The notes beneath the pieces were generated by a model. It saw nothing but the letters and a program-made list of their open reading frames with translations, searched no databases and had not been told where the DNA came from. From Methylumidiphilus sp963753955 (GTDB lineage: Bacteria > Pseudomonadota > Gammaproteobacteria > Methylococcales > Methylococcaceae), in assembly GCA_963753955.1 (NCBI GenBank), contig CAVWEM010000014.1, forward strand, positions 196,057-260,056: a stretch of DNA of 64,000 nt. Reading direction: 5' to 3'. Positions within the stretch are counted from its first letter, which is position 1; each line of letters opens with the position of its first letter. Positions 1-9,171 of the stretch are shown in pieces. The position numbers and the translations under genes are program-made.

Positions 1-40
1 ACTCCATGATAGCTGAACATGGCATTTATGCACCAACGCC
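1..40 (-). mobile_element. End of a second IS5-type element (rest lies before the window)
   Basis: Bases 1-40 are the reverse complement of 13557-13596, which is the 5' end of the complete IS5-type element further on. The inverted-repeat end GGCGTTGGTGCATAAAT read on the minus strand finishes at base 40. The element therefore extends leftwards out of the window and its transposase would be read on the minus strand, away from the genes described here. The next bases (cctc) do not reveal a target duplication because the other end is not visible. Confidence 0.85.
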
Positions 41-393
41 CCTCGACATCAGACGGAATTCCCACCGACTGTGATTGGGAAACGTCTTAAGCATTGCCAT
101 CCGCATAGCGCAACAACGCTTGAAGTAAATGGCTGAATTCAGTCAGCTAAAGTGACGGCGTTTGTGTTCAGAGCGACGTATCCACAGAACGGCGAAACTG
201 TTTCAGGCTGGTTGGCCAAATCTAACGCAGCCCACCGTGCCGGGGCTATTTGCAGACTACCCAATTGGACGGCTTGTATCGCTTCAAATGCTACTTTTAC
301 ACCTTGTACACTTCCCAAAGTACGCAGAAAGCCACGCAAACCAGGCAACGGATAAGCAAAACTTTGCCACTGGAACGGCAGGCTGCGGGTAAA
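41..393. other. No supported gene
   Basis: About 350 bases between the IS end and the first minus-strand ORF. Short open frames occur on both strands, but none has a recognisable motif, a good ribosome binding site or a family match I can name. It may be the remains of sequence damaged by the insertion at base 40. Confidence 0.5.
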
Positions 394-783
394 TTATTCC
401 GGCGTGTACCGCTGAATTCGGCGAGTGCGGAATTGCCATACAGCCAGCAGCGCCAACAAGGGTCCGAACGGTAGGCCAGTAGCTATCGGCGGCGTCAAAA
501 CCAAGAACATCGCCAGCCGATCCAGCTTGATATCCAAGTCGGCGGTTTTAATGTCCAGCCACCATGCAATTAGGGCTAGCAATGAACACGACAGCCATAC
601 ATTAACCATCCAGAAATGGAACGGCAGCACGACATTGCAAACTTCATGGGTCTTGCCGTTCCAGACCAGTTCGACTTCGCGCTTTTCGTCGAATAGCAGG
701 AAGCGGTATTTGTCCGGCAGCGGCTTGTCGCTCTCGAAAAAGCGGATGATTTCCTGTTTTTCCTGTTCCGGTAGTCGAGCCAT
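394..783 (-). CDS. Small membrane protein with a methyltransferase-like N-terminus (possible gene fusion remnant)
   Basis: 129 residues. The first ~50 residues (LPDKYRFLLFDEKREVELVW and the following NGKTHEVCNVVLPF) resemble, from memory, the N-terminal lead-in of type III-like adenine-specific DNA methyltransferases. The rest does not: residues ~52-73 and ~88-118 are two hydrophobic segments that would cross the membrane, followed by a basic tail. No catalytic methyltransferase motif (DPPY or FxGxG) is present, so it cannot methylate DNA. Either this is a short membrane protein with a borrowed N-terminus, or it is the 5' end of a methyltransferase gene joined to unrelated DNA. A type III-like restriction gene fragment at 25154-25469 makes the second reading plausible. 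Function unknown. Confidence 0.45.
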   Translation of the reverse strand: MARLPEQEKQEIIRFFESDKPLPDKYRFLLFDEKREVELVWNGKTHEVCNVVLPFHFWMVNVWLSCSLLALIAWWLDIKTADLDIKLDRLAMFLVLTPPIATGLPFGPLLALLAVWQFRTRRIQRYTPE

Positions 784-939
784 TTGTGTGAATCCCCAGA
801 ATTTCTTATCAAGAGAGGCGGAACTCTAACATACCGGCCATTTCCTTAGGCCTTGCCAAAAGTTGGATTTCCCCGCTCCCCCTTCGACACGCCCTGCCGG
901 GCCGGAATAAGCCCGCCTGAGCAGCAGCGATGGGATGGC

Positions 940-1455
940 CTACTTCAGCAATGGCCGCACCTGCCCAAGCACTTCCTCACGGGTAAACCTCCCCGCCTCC
1001 TCGTGAATCCGCTTGCCGGCGGCATCGAAAACCACCGAGTAAGGCAGCACCCCAGCATCATCGCCCAGTTTGGCCGACCACTCCCGCCCGCCTATAGTGC
1101 CGTCGAGGATGGGATAATTCACCGGGCTGGCCTTGAGGAATTCCCGCGCATACTCGGCCTCGTCATCGACGAGAATCCCGACAAATTGCACCCCCCTAGC
1201 CCCTAGCTCGCTCTGCAATTTCGCAAACTCAGGCATTTCCTCCACGCAAGGCGGACACCAGCTCGCCCAGACATTGACGATGAGAATCTTGCCCTTCCAT
1301 TCACTCAACAAATGGGGCTTGCCTTCAAGGTCGAGAAAGGCTATTTCCAGGCTGGCCGCGCTGTCCTGGCGTGAAACCGCGCTGATCCAGCGCTGCGCGA
1401 ATACGCCGCCAGCCAAGGCCGCGAGGGCGACGAGCATTAGAATGGCTTTTTGCAT
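940..1455 (-). CDS. TlpA/ResA-family thioredoxin-like protein
   Basis: 171 residues, exported and membrane-anchored: residues ~4-20 are a hydrophobic signal/anchor, and the rest is a thioredoxin fold with the redox motif WCPPC at about residues 65-69. Proteins of this family reduce disulfides in the periplasm, often for cytochrome c maturation. The ATG at 1455 follows the upstream dsbD stop (1458-1460) by two bases. A TTG two codons further upstream overlaps that stop, so either start gives translational coupling. The DsbD protein would be the electron donor from the cytoplasmic thioredoxin pool, which fits the shared transcript. The exact substrate cannot be read from the sequence. Confidence 0.85.
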   Translation of the reverse strand: MQKAILMLVALAALAGGVFAQRWISAVSRQDSAASLEIAFLDLEGKPHLLSEWKGKILIVNVWASWCPPCVEEMPEFAKLQSELGARGVQFVGILVDDEAEYAREFLKASPVNYPILDGTIGGREWSAKLGDDAGVLPYSVVFDAAGKRIHEEAGRFTREEVLGQVRPLLK

Positions 1456-1457
1456 AT

Positions 1458-3708
1458 TCAACGCATGGCTTGCCGCAAATGGGCAAGGAATTCATCCGGC
1501 CCCTTGAAACCGACCATCCGATAGTCCTTTCTCTCCGTTCCTTCCGGGCCAAAGAACAGGGTGGCGGGGGGGCCAAACAAACCGTAGCGGCGCAGCAGCG
1601 CCCCGTCCTCGTCCGAGTTGGCGGTCACGTCGGCCTGGATCAGAACGGTTTTCCCGAATTCGCGCAGCACCCTGGGATCGGCGAAGGTCTCGCGCTCCAT
1701 TTCCTTGCAGGACAAGCACCAGTCGGCGTAATAATCCAACAGGACCCAACGCCCTTCGGCTTGGGCCGCTTGCAGCGCGGCCTCCAGCTCGGCGACGGTG
1801 GCAACCCGGCGGAAAAGCGTGGCGGCTGGCTGGGTTTCCCCGCAAGCCCCAGTCGAAATCGTGGCCTTCATGGGCCGCAAGGGATCGCCGCTGCCATTGG
1901 CCACGCCGATGAGCATCAACACGCCATAGGCCAGCATGGCGACGCCCACGCCTTTCCATAGCTTGCGCCAGCCGGAGGCACCCGGCGGCAGTGCGTCCAA
2001 GGCGTTCAGGTAAATCGCCGGAATAATGAGCAGCAAGGCCCACAAAAACAGGATCACCGGGGCCGACAGGATGCGATCCAGCAGCCACACCGCCACCGCC
2101 AACATGGCGACGCCAGACACGGACTTGACCGTGTTCATCCATACCCCGGCGCGCGGCAAGAGCTTGCCCGCCGACAGGCCGACGGCAAGCAAGGGAACGC
2201 CCATGCCCAAGCCTAGCGCGAACAAAGCCAGCCCGCCAAGCACGGCATCGCCGGTCTGGCCGATGTAGATCAGCGCCCCGGCCAAAGGCGCGGCCATGCA
2301 GGGGCCGACGATCAGCGCCGACAAGGCACCCATGACCGCCGCCCCGGTCAGTGTGCCCCCCTTCTGTTTGTGGCTCAGTTCCGTCACCTTGGACTGGATG
2401 AAGGACGGCATCTGCACATCGTAAAACCCGAACATGGACAGCGACAGCAGCACGAACAAGCCGCTGAACGATCCGATCACCCAAGGATTCTGGAACACCG
2501 CCTGGAGGTTGCCGCCGAACAGCCCGGCCAGCACGCCAAACACGGTATAAGCCAGGGAAGCCGCCAGCACATAACTCAAGGACAGCATGAAGGCGCGTGC
2601 GGTGGTGATCTTATGGCCGTGGCCGACGATGATGCCGGAGAGGATGGGGATCATCGGGAAGATGCAGGGGCTGAATGCCATCAACAGGCCGAAGCCGGAA
2701 GAAACTCGCGGCGACCAGCCAGACAGAGTCGTCTTTCAGCAAGGCGGCGATACGATCCTGTTCGGCCACCGGGCTCGGCTGGGCCTTGGGCGGCTGCGGC
2801 GCGGACTGCGCAGCAGAATCCAGCGCGGGCAAATCCAGGCTGACGATGCTTTCTTGCGGCGGATAACACACACCCTTCTCGGCGCAGCCCTGGTATTTCG
2901 CCTGCAAGCGGATTGTGGCCGGGCCTGTGGCCTTGCGCTTCAGGGGCAGGTCGAAGCCGACTCCGTTATGGAATACCTCCACGACTTGCTCTTCCTGTTT
3001 GGCCTCGCCATGGGGAATCTCGACAACACCCAGATCCACCCCCGCATTGTCCAGCAAGGCGAATTTGAAGCGCTCGCGGTAGAGGTAATAGCCGGGGGCG
3101 ATTTGCCAATCCACATGCAAAGTATCCGTATTCTTCACATTGGCGCTGAAACGGAACGCCTGTTCTGGCGGCAACAGCTTATCTTGCTCCAGCCCCTTGA
3201 AAGTCTGGCCCAGCCTAGCCAAGGGGTTGCCTGGGGACAATTCTGGCGGTGCCGCGTCGCCCGGGCCGACAGGCAAACCCAGCAGCACGTTCTGCTTGTA
3301 GGGGGGAAAGCACACCCCGGCGTCGGCGCATCCCTGCGCGGTAATCTCCAACTCTGCCTCCGCAAGCGAAGGCGAGGCGCGACTGACCGGCAACGCGATT
3401 TCGATGTGGCCCCGGTAAATCTCCATCTCGCCGAAATATTCGTCGTGCTTTTTTTCGCCTGCGGGAAACCGCGCCTCGCCCAAACCCACGCCGGCGGTTT
3501 TCGAGGTGAATTTGAATTTATTGCGGTAAAGGTAATACCCTTGGGCAATGTCCCAGGCCAGCACCGCCGCGTTGGCGGATTGCGGTTTGACGGACAGGCG
3601 GAAGGCTTGCTCCGGCGGCAGCAGGTCGGCGGTGGCTATGGCTCCGGCAAGACCCGAAAACCCCAGCAGGACGGCAAAAATCAGGGACGCGATGCGGTAT
3701 TGAGCCAT
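1458..3708 (-). CDS. dsbD: Thiol:disulfide interchange protein DsbD with two N-terminal alpha domains (frameshifted here)
   Basis: About 750 codons. DsbD carries electrons from cytoplasmic thioredoxin across the inner membrane to periplasmic thioredoxin-like proteins. After a signal peptide there are two tandem DsbD-alpha domains, each opening with LLPPEQAFR and each holding a paired-cysteine segment (GCADAGVCFPP and GCAEKGVCYPP); E. coli DsbD has one. The membrane beta domain follows, with its two active cysteines in FSPCIFPM and VGPCMAAP. A C-terminal thioredoxin domain with YADWCLSCKEME follows that. The frame breaks at about 2692-2698 between SFF and GFGLLMAF. Removing one C from the run 'ttccgg' (minus strand) restores the usual SFFGFGLLMAFSPC. 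This is probably a sequencing insertion. I start at the ATG at 3708, which gives a normal signal peptide and overlaps the cutA stop by 28 bases. Operon cutA-dsbD-tlpA. Confidence 0.9.
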
Positions 3709-4010
3709 TGGCTGATCCAATTGAGATAATCGGGAAGGCCGCGTTCGATGTCGATGGCCACGATTTCGGGTAGTTCGTAAGGATGGAGTTCGCGCAAACG
3801 CGCTTCAAGCCTGGGATAAACCTGCCGCTCGGTTTTGATGAGCAACAGAGCCTCCTGCGCAGACTCCATCGCGCCCTGCCAGGAATAGACCGAGGTCAAC
3901 CCCGGCAGGATGTTGACGCAGGCGGCCAAGCGCTCGCCGACCAGCGACTCGACCAAGGTTTTGGCGGCATCGCCTTCGGGGCAGGTACATAAAACTAGAC
4001 AATATTCCAT
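3681..4010 (-). CDS. cutA: CutA-family divalent-cation tolerance protein
   Basis: 109 residues, the usual CutA length. It matches the family throughout: N-terminal CTCPEGDAAKTLVESLV, then GERLAACVNILPGLTSVYSW, and HPYELPEIVAIDIERGLPDY near the end. CutA forms trimers of a ferredoxin-like fold. It was named for copper tolerance in E. coli, where cutA sits beside dsbD, but its true role is unsettled. Here it is likewise directly upstream of dsbD and overlaps it, so co-expression is likely. Confidence 0.92.
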   Translation of the reverse strand: MEYCLVLCTCPEGDAAKTLVESLVGERLAACVNILPGLTSVYSWQGAMESAQEALLLIKTERQVYPRLEARLRELHPYELPEIVAIDIERGLPDYLNWISQWLNTASRP

Positions 4011-4063
4011 GGGTCTGGCATGAATGCGGTGTTTTTCACCATTGTAAACGTTGCGAGGATTCG

Positions 4064-4486
4064 ATGAACATAGCGCGAGGGGTTTTGCTGGCCTTGTTGG
4101 CCCTGCCCATCCTGGAAATTTACCTGCTTATCCAAGTCGGCGGGGTTATCGGTTTCCTGCCGACGCTCTTCCTGCTGTTCGGGGCGGCCAGCCTTGGAAC
4201 CTATCTGCTGCAAACGCAGGGCTGGTCGACTTGGATGCGCCTGCAACAGAGCTTGGCCCGTGGCGAATTGCCGACGGACGAACTGGTCAACGGCGCGGTG
4301 ATCGTGGCTGGCGGGGCTTTGCTGTTGCTGCCCGGCTTTCTGTCGGACGTGGCGGCATTGCTGTGCCTGATCCCGTTTACCCGCCGCCTGATCGCCACTT
4401 GGCTAGTGCAGAACCGTTTGGGTTCGGCGACCATGCCACAAGAAGGGGGCAAGGTGATTGAAGGAGAGTTCAAACGGGAGAATTGA
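4064..4486 (+). CDS. fxsA: FxsA-family inner-membrane protein
   Basis: 140 residues. The opening RGVLLALLALPILEIYLLIQ and the following glycine-rich hydrophobic segments (about 6-46 and 76-110) are characteristic of FxsA/YtzA, a small cytoplasmic-membrane protein with a charged C-terminal tail. In E. coli FxsA relieves phage T7 exclusion by F plasmid; the native function is unknown. Divergent from cutA with 53 bases between starts. Transcription should end at the hairpin at 4533-4558. Confidence 0.85.
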   Translation: MNIARGVLLALLALPILEIYLLIQVGGVIGFLPTLFLLFGAASLGTYLLQTQGWSTWMRLQQSLARGELPTDELVNGAVIVAGGALLLLPGFLSDVAALLCLIPFTRRLIATWLVQNRLGSATMPQEGGKVIEGEFKREN

Positions 4487-4532
4487 CGGGGCTCCACAAA
4501 ACAAGCGCGGCAACAAGCCGCCGCTGTCACAG

Positions 4533-4558
4533 GCAAAGGCGGCAGGAGCCGCCTTTGC
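4533..4558. terminator. Hairpin terminator between convergent genes
   Basis: An 11-bp perfect stem, GCAAAGGCGGC / GCCGCCTTTGC, with a 4-base loop. It sits between the convergent genes fxsA and the DUF2892 gene, so it could serve both strands. The poly-T tract is weak (cttgg), so termination efficiency is uncertain. Confidence 0.6.
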
Positions 4559-4568
4559 TTGGCTAGAT

Positions 4569-4826
4569 TTAGTGGCTGTGTCCGTGGCCACAACAAGTCG
4601 GGGGCGGCTCGTTGGGATCGACGGTGGTTTTGCTCAGGCCGGAATAGGCCGGACACCAGCGGCTGAAACCGGTGTAGACCAGGATAGCGCCTAGCACCAG
4701 CAGCGGGATATTGCCCAGGAACACCGAAATCAACAGCATTGCGCTGCCTGCGGCGTAGCGGATCTTCTGTTCCTTCAACCCGACATTGACTTCTTTCTGA
4801 ATCGCTCTCTTAAAATCGAAACTCAT
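4569..4826 (-). CDS. DUF2892-type small membrane protein with a Cys/His-rich tail
   Basis: 85 residues. Two hydrophobic segments (about 25-41 and 44-58) in the pattern of the YgaP-like inner-membrane domain (DUF2892: GNIPLLVLGAILVYTGFSRWCPAY). The C-terminus ends in CCGHGHSH, a likely metal-binding tail that is extra to the family core. A ribosome binding site (gagaggtagcc) precedes the start. Role unknown. DUF2892 domains are often linked to rhodanese or sulfur handling, but no such gene is adjacent. Confidence 0.75.
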   Translation of the reverse strand: MSFDFKRAIQKEVNVGLKEQKIRYAAGSAMLLISVFLGNIPLLVLGAILVYTGFSRWCPAYSGLSKTTVDPNEPPPTCCGHGHSH

Positions 4827-4973
4827 GGCTACCTCTCCTCTTGATATTTAAAGTGTGTGAATTTTGCGGCCTGGATCAAAATTGCGCAAGCCGAACCGTT
4901 TCACAGCTCTGTCATATAGGCGGCGTACCCTCGCATGGCTGGCTATCATAGCCCTACCCATTGGAGAAGTCCC

Positions 4974-6515
4974 ATGCAAGTTCGTCGCCCATTGCGGTGT
5001 CACCCGTTGATGCCCTACACCTTAGCCTTCATAGGCGCGTTGGTTGTCGAGCAGCCATCGGCGGCTTCCACTATCACGTCATTCACCGCGGGGGATCTCG
5101 TCATAAGCACGGTCTCCGGCACCGGGCTAGACACCGCTTCGCCTATTGAATTGCAGCAGTTTCAGCTTGGCGCGGGCGGCACCACCGCCACACAGGCCGG
5201 TACCTTGGATCTGCCTCAGACCGCTAACGGTAGCAATTCGGCGATTTCCGGGGAGTATGGTTCAGCCTCGGAAGGCATCCTGCAACAGTCCGCAGACGGC
5301 CATTACCTGACCATCATGGGCTACAGTGTGAACGCCAATACGTTCAACTCAGCGCCAACCTCAACCTATGGCACAGCCGCACTGGGCCAAACCACGAGCC
5401 TCCTCGCAGCCAACCAGACTGGCACGGTCTACACCACCGTACCTCGCGTGGTGGCTTTGATCAGCGCCAATGGCAGCGTTGACACCAGCACCGCGCTGAC
5501 TGGCGTGTTCAACATGAACAACCCGCGCAGCGCCGCGACGGTGGATGGTTCATCGTTCTATGTGTCCGGCCAGGGCGTGACGGGGGACGGCACTGGCGGC
5601 GTGTTCTACGCGACGAAAGGCGCGACGACGGCGACAGCCATCAATGCCAATACCTCGGCCTCGCCGTCGGGGACCAGCAACCCGGCCGTCGCCACCGAAA
5701 CACGTGTGGTCGAGATCGTGAACACTGGTAGCGGCAACACGCTTGAGGTCTCTCGCGACTTTAAGGTGTCGGGAACGCCCAATGATGCCACAGATATCCG
5801 GTCGTTCACGAACTCCTCCGGCGGGTTGCCGACCTCGACAAACGGGCTGGTGGTAACCCGTGTCGCGCCCGACACCAACAGTGTGAACGGCGGGAACACG
5901 AGTTCGATTGATCTGACGGTAGGCTTGGAGAACGGCGTGAACAACTCGCGCGTCGGGAAATTCGTCTATCTCAGCCCGGAGCAGTTTTTCTACGCCAGCC
6001 CTAGCGTGATGTATGTGGCCGATAGCGGCCATCCCAAGAACGGCAGTTCGGGTGCGGCTGCATTGGGCGAGGGCGGGCTGCAAAAATGGGTGAATAGCAG
6101 TCCCGACGGCACCGGCATATGGTCTTTAGCCTATGATCTGGTCAATGGATTGAATTTGGTGAACAACGCGAATGCCAACTCGAACACGCCAACCGCAGCG
6201 GGTGTCACGGGCCTGTTCGGCCTGACGGCCGAGGTGATCAATGGCCAAGTGGAACTGTTCACCACCAGCTACGGCTTGAACGAGCTTTCACCCAGCTATT
6301 TGTATGAAATCACGGACACCCTAAGCTATACGACGATCTCCCAAGCCGGCGGCGAAACATTCACAACGCTCTACGCGGCACCCACCGGCACTTTGATTCG
6401 CGGCGTTGCTTTCGCCCCCGCCGCTGTCCCAGAACCGGGTTCGCTGGCCCTATTTGCCATTGGCCTGGCAGGGTTGGTTACGATCCGTCGGCAAGACATG
6501 GAGAAAGGAAGCTAA
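4974..6515 (+). CDS. PEP-CTERM sorting-domain protein
   Basis: 513 residues. N-terminal signal peptide (residues ~12-30), a long low-complexity Ser/Thr/Gly/Asn-rich body with no recognised domain, and a C-terminal PEP-CTERM signal: VPEPGSLALFAIGLAGL then basic residues (TIRR). Such proteins are cut by an exosortase and released to the cell surface or matrix; no exosortase is in this window. I chose the ATG at 4974 because GGAGA lies 7 bases upstream and a signal peptide follows, rather than the in-frame ATG at 4935. Single gene, followed by the IS1-type insertion. Confidence 0.88.
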   Translation: MQVRRPLRCHPLMPYTLAFIGALVVEQPSAASTITSFTAGDLVISTVSGTGLDTASPIELQQFQLGAGGTTATQAGTLDLPQTANGSNSAISGEYGSASEGILQQSADGHYLTIMGYSVNANTFNSAPTSTYGTAALGQTTSLLAANQTGTVYTTVPRVVALISANGSVDTSTALTGVFNMNNPRSAATVDGSSFYVSGQGVTGDGTGGVFYATKGATTATAINANTSASPSGTSNPAVATETRVVEIVNTGSGNTLEVSRDFKVSGTPNDATDIRSFTNSSGGLPTSTNGLVVTRVAPDTNSVNGGNTSSIDLTVGLENGVNNSRVGKFVYLSPEQFFYASPSVMYVADSGHPKNGSSGAAALGEGGLQKWVNSSPDGTGIWSLAYDLVNGLNLVNNANANSNTPTAAGVTGLFGLTAEVINGQVELFTTSYGLNELSPSYLYEITDTLSYTTISQAGGETFTTLYAAPTGTLIRGVAFAPAAVPEPGSLALFAIGLAGLVTIRRQDMEKGS

Positions 6516-6627
6516 CGTCGACCATAAATCCAATGGTGTTCATCATCAATTTTTAGGAGGTGGGTTTAATTGATTTATTAAGTATGGTAGAGCATAAAAT
6601 TTTCAAGCTTCTTAGGCAACCATTCCA

Positions 6628-6903
6628 ATGGCGTATCAAATTGTTTTGTGCAAGTATTGCAACAGTTCCGAGGTTGTCCGTTACGGCACCCAAAGCGGTC
6701 GTTCCCGGTTTCGCTGCAAGGAGTGCGGGCGAATATTCAAGACCGACTGCGTGTACCGGGCCTACGAGCCTGGCGTCAAAGACCAGATTGTGGACATTGC
6801 CATGAACGGCGGCGGCATCCGGGATACTTCGCGCATTCTGGGTATCGGCAAACACACCTTCATTTCCACGCTAAAAAAAGCTCCGCTGAAGTGGTCGCCG
6901 TGA
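6628..6903 (+). CDS. insA: IS1-family InsA, DNA-binding protein
   Basis: 91 residues, the classical InsA size. It has an N-terminal zinc-finger motif (CKYCNSSEVVRYGTQSGRSR then CKECGRIF) and a helix-turn-helix near residues 55-75 (NGGGIRDTSRILGIGKHTF). InsA alone represses and binds the IS ends. A -1 ribosomal frameshift on the A7 tract at 6873-6879 fuses it to InsB' to make the transposase. Confidence 0.88.
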   Translation: MAYQIVLCKYCNSSEVVRYGTQSGRSRFRCKECGRIFKTDCVYRAYEPGVKDQIVDIAMNGGGIRDTSRILGIGKHTFISTLKKAPLKWSP

Positions 6904-7358
6904 ACCCTTACATCGGTACGCGTGAGATCGCCGTCGAAATCAGGCATCTCCTTGATTCTCCAATGGATGTTCAGGCAGACGAGCAATGGAGCTACGTCGG
7001 CGACAAAAAGAACCAACGCTGGCTCCGGTATGCCATCGATGCCGTGACAGGCTGTGTCCTGTCGTTCGTTTTCGGGCAGCGACAAGATGCGGTGTGCGAG
7101 CAATTGATCTCAAATTTGAAGGCATTCAATATCCGGACCTATTACACAGACGATTGGGGCAGCTATTCCGCACTCATCCCTAAAGACAAGCACGTCATTG
7201 GCAAGCAGCATACTCAAAAAATAGAAAACAAAAACCTTTTGTTGCGAACCCGGATCAAGCGATTGACGCGCAAAACGATCTGCTTTTCAAAATTGGAAGC
7301 ACTTCACAACACGGTGATAGGGTTGTTTATAAATAGATACCGCTTTCAATCTCAATAA
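6870..7358 (+). CDS. insB: IS1-family InsB' transposase domain (made by -1 frameshift)
   Basis: Reading frame entered from InsA by a -1 shift at the A7 run (6873-6879). It contains the DDE-type catalytic region of IS1 transposases: MDVQADEQWSYVGDKKN, YYTDDWGSYSALIP and the highly conserved GKQHTQKIENKNLLLRTRIK, with the usual basic end. No internal stops, so the element looks active. There is no independent start codon that I would favour. Confidence 0.85.
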   Translation, partial: AKKSSAEVVAVNPYIGTREIAVEIRHLLDSPMDVQADEQWSYVGDKKNQRWLRYAIDAVTGCVLSFVFGQRQDAVCEQLISNLKAFNIRTYYTDDWGSYSALIPKDKHVIGKQHTQKIENKNLLLRTRIKRLTRKTICFSKLEALHNTVIGLFINRYRFQSQ

Positions 7359-7427
7359 ATCAATTAAACCCACCACCAATTTTTACCCCTAATGCTAGTT
7401 CGTACCATCAACTGCTAAAGGCTCCCC

Positions 7428-9036
7428 ATGAATGCTGTCACCGATGCCCTGCCGATACATTCCGCAGCCCGTCCCCGTCTGGATCAAAAAAACGGCCCCA
7501 TCACCACTATCCTTTTTTTAAGTTTGCTGGCCGTGGGTTTGTTGTTCACCGGCTATAGCCTGGTCAAAGACATCAGCGATGCCGGCGGCAAAGCCATCAC
7601 CTGGCTTCCTTACATCCTGCTAGGGGTGGCGCTGCTGACCGCCTTAGGCTTTGAATTCGTCAACGGTTTCCACGACACCGCCAACGCGGTGGCGACGGTG
7701 ATCTATACCCACTCCCTTCCGCCCAACTTTGCCGTGTTGTGGTCGGGTTTTTTTAACTTCCTTGGGGTTTTGTTTTCGAGCGGGGCCGTCGCCTTCGGCA
7801 TCATTTCCCTATTGCCTGTGGAATTGATCCTGCAAGTAGGCTCCAGTGCCGGCTTCGCCATGGTCTTCGCCCTGCTCATCGCCGCGATCCTCTGGAATCT
7901 CGGCACTTGGTGGCTGGGTCTGCCGGCGTCTTCGTCCCATACCCTGATCGGCTCGATCATCGGTGTCGGCATCGCCAATGCCCTGATGCATGGTCGGGAT
8001 GGCACCAGCGGCGTCGATTGGGCGCAGGCGACCAAGGTGGGTTATTCGCTGCTGCTTTCGCCCCTGGTCGGTTTTGGCTTCGCCGCATTGCTACTGCTGG
8101 CATTGCGGAGCTTGGTCAAAAATCGGGAACTCTACGAGGAACCCAAGGGCAATACGCCGCCGCCCTGGTGGATACGCGGCCTCCTCGTTTTGACCTGCAC
8201 CGGCGTTTCTTTCGCGCATGGATCCAATGACGGCCAAAAGGGCATGGGCCTGATCATGCTCATCCTAGTCGGCACCGTGCCAATGGCCTATGCCTTGAAC
8301 CGGGCGATGCCGGTGGATCACATGACGCAGTTCCTGGCGGTGGCCCATGTGACCCAGGAGTCCCTGGTCAAGGCCGCGCCGTCAGCGGCCCCCACCGATC
8401 CTCGCGTCGGCTATTTCCGACTATGTGCGCACCAAGGAGTACAAGGCCGAAGTGGTGCCTGCCCTGGCCAGCGTGGTCGGCAGCATCGGCCAGCAGGTCA
8501 AACAACATGGCTCGCTCGCCCATGTGCCGATGGAAGCGGTGGCCAACGTCCGCAACGACATGTACCTGGCTTCCGAGACGATCCGCTTCCTCGAAAAGAA
8601 CGATGCGGTGAAATTCGATGCCGACGCCAAGGCCAACCTCAAGGCGTTCAAGAAAGAAATCGACGACTCCACCAAGTTCATCCCGCTCTGGGTCAAAGTG
8701 GCGGTGGCCATTGCCTTGGGTCTGGGCACCATGGTGGGCTGGAAACGCATCGTGGTGACGGTCGGCGAAAAAATCGGCAAGGCCCACCTGACTTATGCCC
8801 AAGGAGCGTCGGCGGAACTGGTGGCGATGACGACCATCGGCGCGGCCGATATGTTCGGCCTGCCGGTTTCCACCACCCATGTGTTGTCGTCCGGGGTGGC
8901 CGGCAGCATGGCCGCCAACCGATCAGGCTTGCAGTGGGGCACCATTCGCAACTTGGCAATGGCCTGGGTGCTGACCCTGCCCGCCGCGATCCTCCTCTCC
9001 GGCTCCTTGTACTGGTTGTTTACCAAGCTGTTTTGA
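7428..9036 (+). CDS. pit: Inorganic phosphate transporter, PiT family (frameshifted here)
   Basis: About 536 codons, normal for PitA-type low-affinity phosphate (metal-phosphate) permeases of the inner membrane. The N-terminal half has the PiT signature GFEFVNGFHDTANAVATVIY near residues 73-92 and ASSSHTLIGSIIGVGIANAL. The second half has the repeated signature VSFAHGSNDGQKGMGL and GLPVSTTHVLSSGVAG. Between the halves, at about 8405-8420, the frame moves by +1: the first frame reads to ...TDPRV, and the continuation is AISDYVRTKEYKAEVV in the next frame. Both halves are otherwise intact, so a base insertion during sequencing is the simplest explanation. A hairpin terminator follows. Confidence 0.9.
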
Positions 9037-9084
9037 TCCGTCCCCCAGGTTATCGGATTCTTGGATTCCAACGACCCGCTCGTG

Positions 9085-9120
9085 AAAATAGCCAATGGCT
9101 TGAAGCCATTGGCTATTTTT
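9085..9120 (+). terminator. Rho-independent terminator of pit
   Basis: A 17-bp perfect stem, AAAATAGCCAATGGCTT with its complement around a 2-base loop, ending in a T run (tattttt), 49 bases after the pit stop. Confidence 0.85.
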
Positions 9121-9171
9121 CTGTTTATGATGTAATTCCCCATACGTCCTCCGCACATGAAGGAATCCACC

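Larger units (their letters stand above)
6556..7376 (+). mobile_element. Complete IS1-family insertion sequence
   Basis: 821 bp. The ends are inverted repeats sharing GGTGGGTTTAATTGATTT (6559 onward; mirrored up to 7374). The sequence CAATTTTTA occurs immediately outside both ends (6547-6555 and 7377-7385), a 9-bp target duplication as expected for IS1. It encodes the InsA/InsB' pair and lies between the PEP-CTERM gene and pit without breaking either. Confidence 0.88.

Noticed and set aside
1492..2484. Long minus-strand frame overlapping dsbD in another phase
   Set aside because: Arg/Gly-rich low-information sequence typical of an out-of-frame shadow; the dsbD frame has all the expected motifs.
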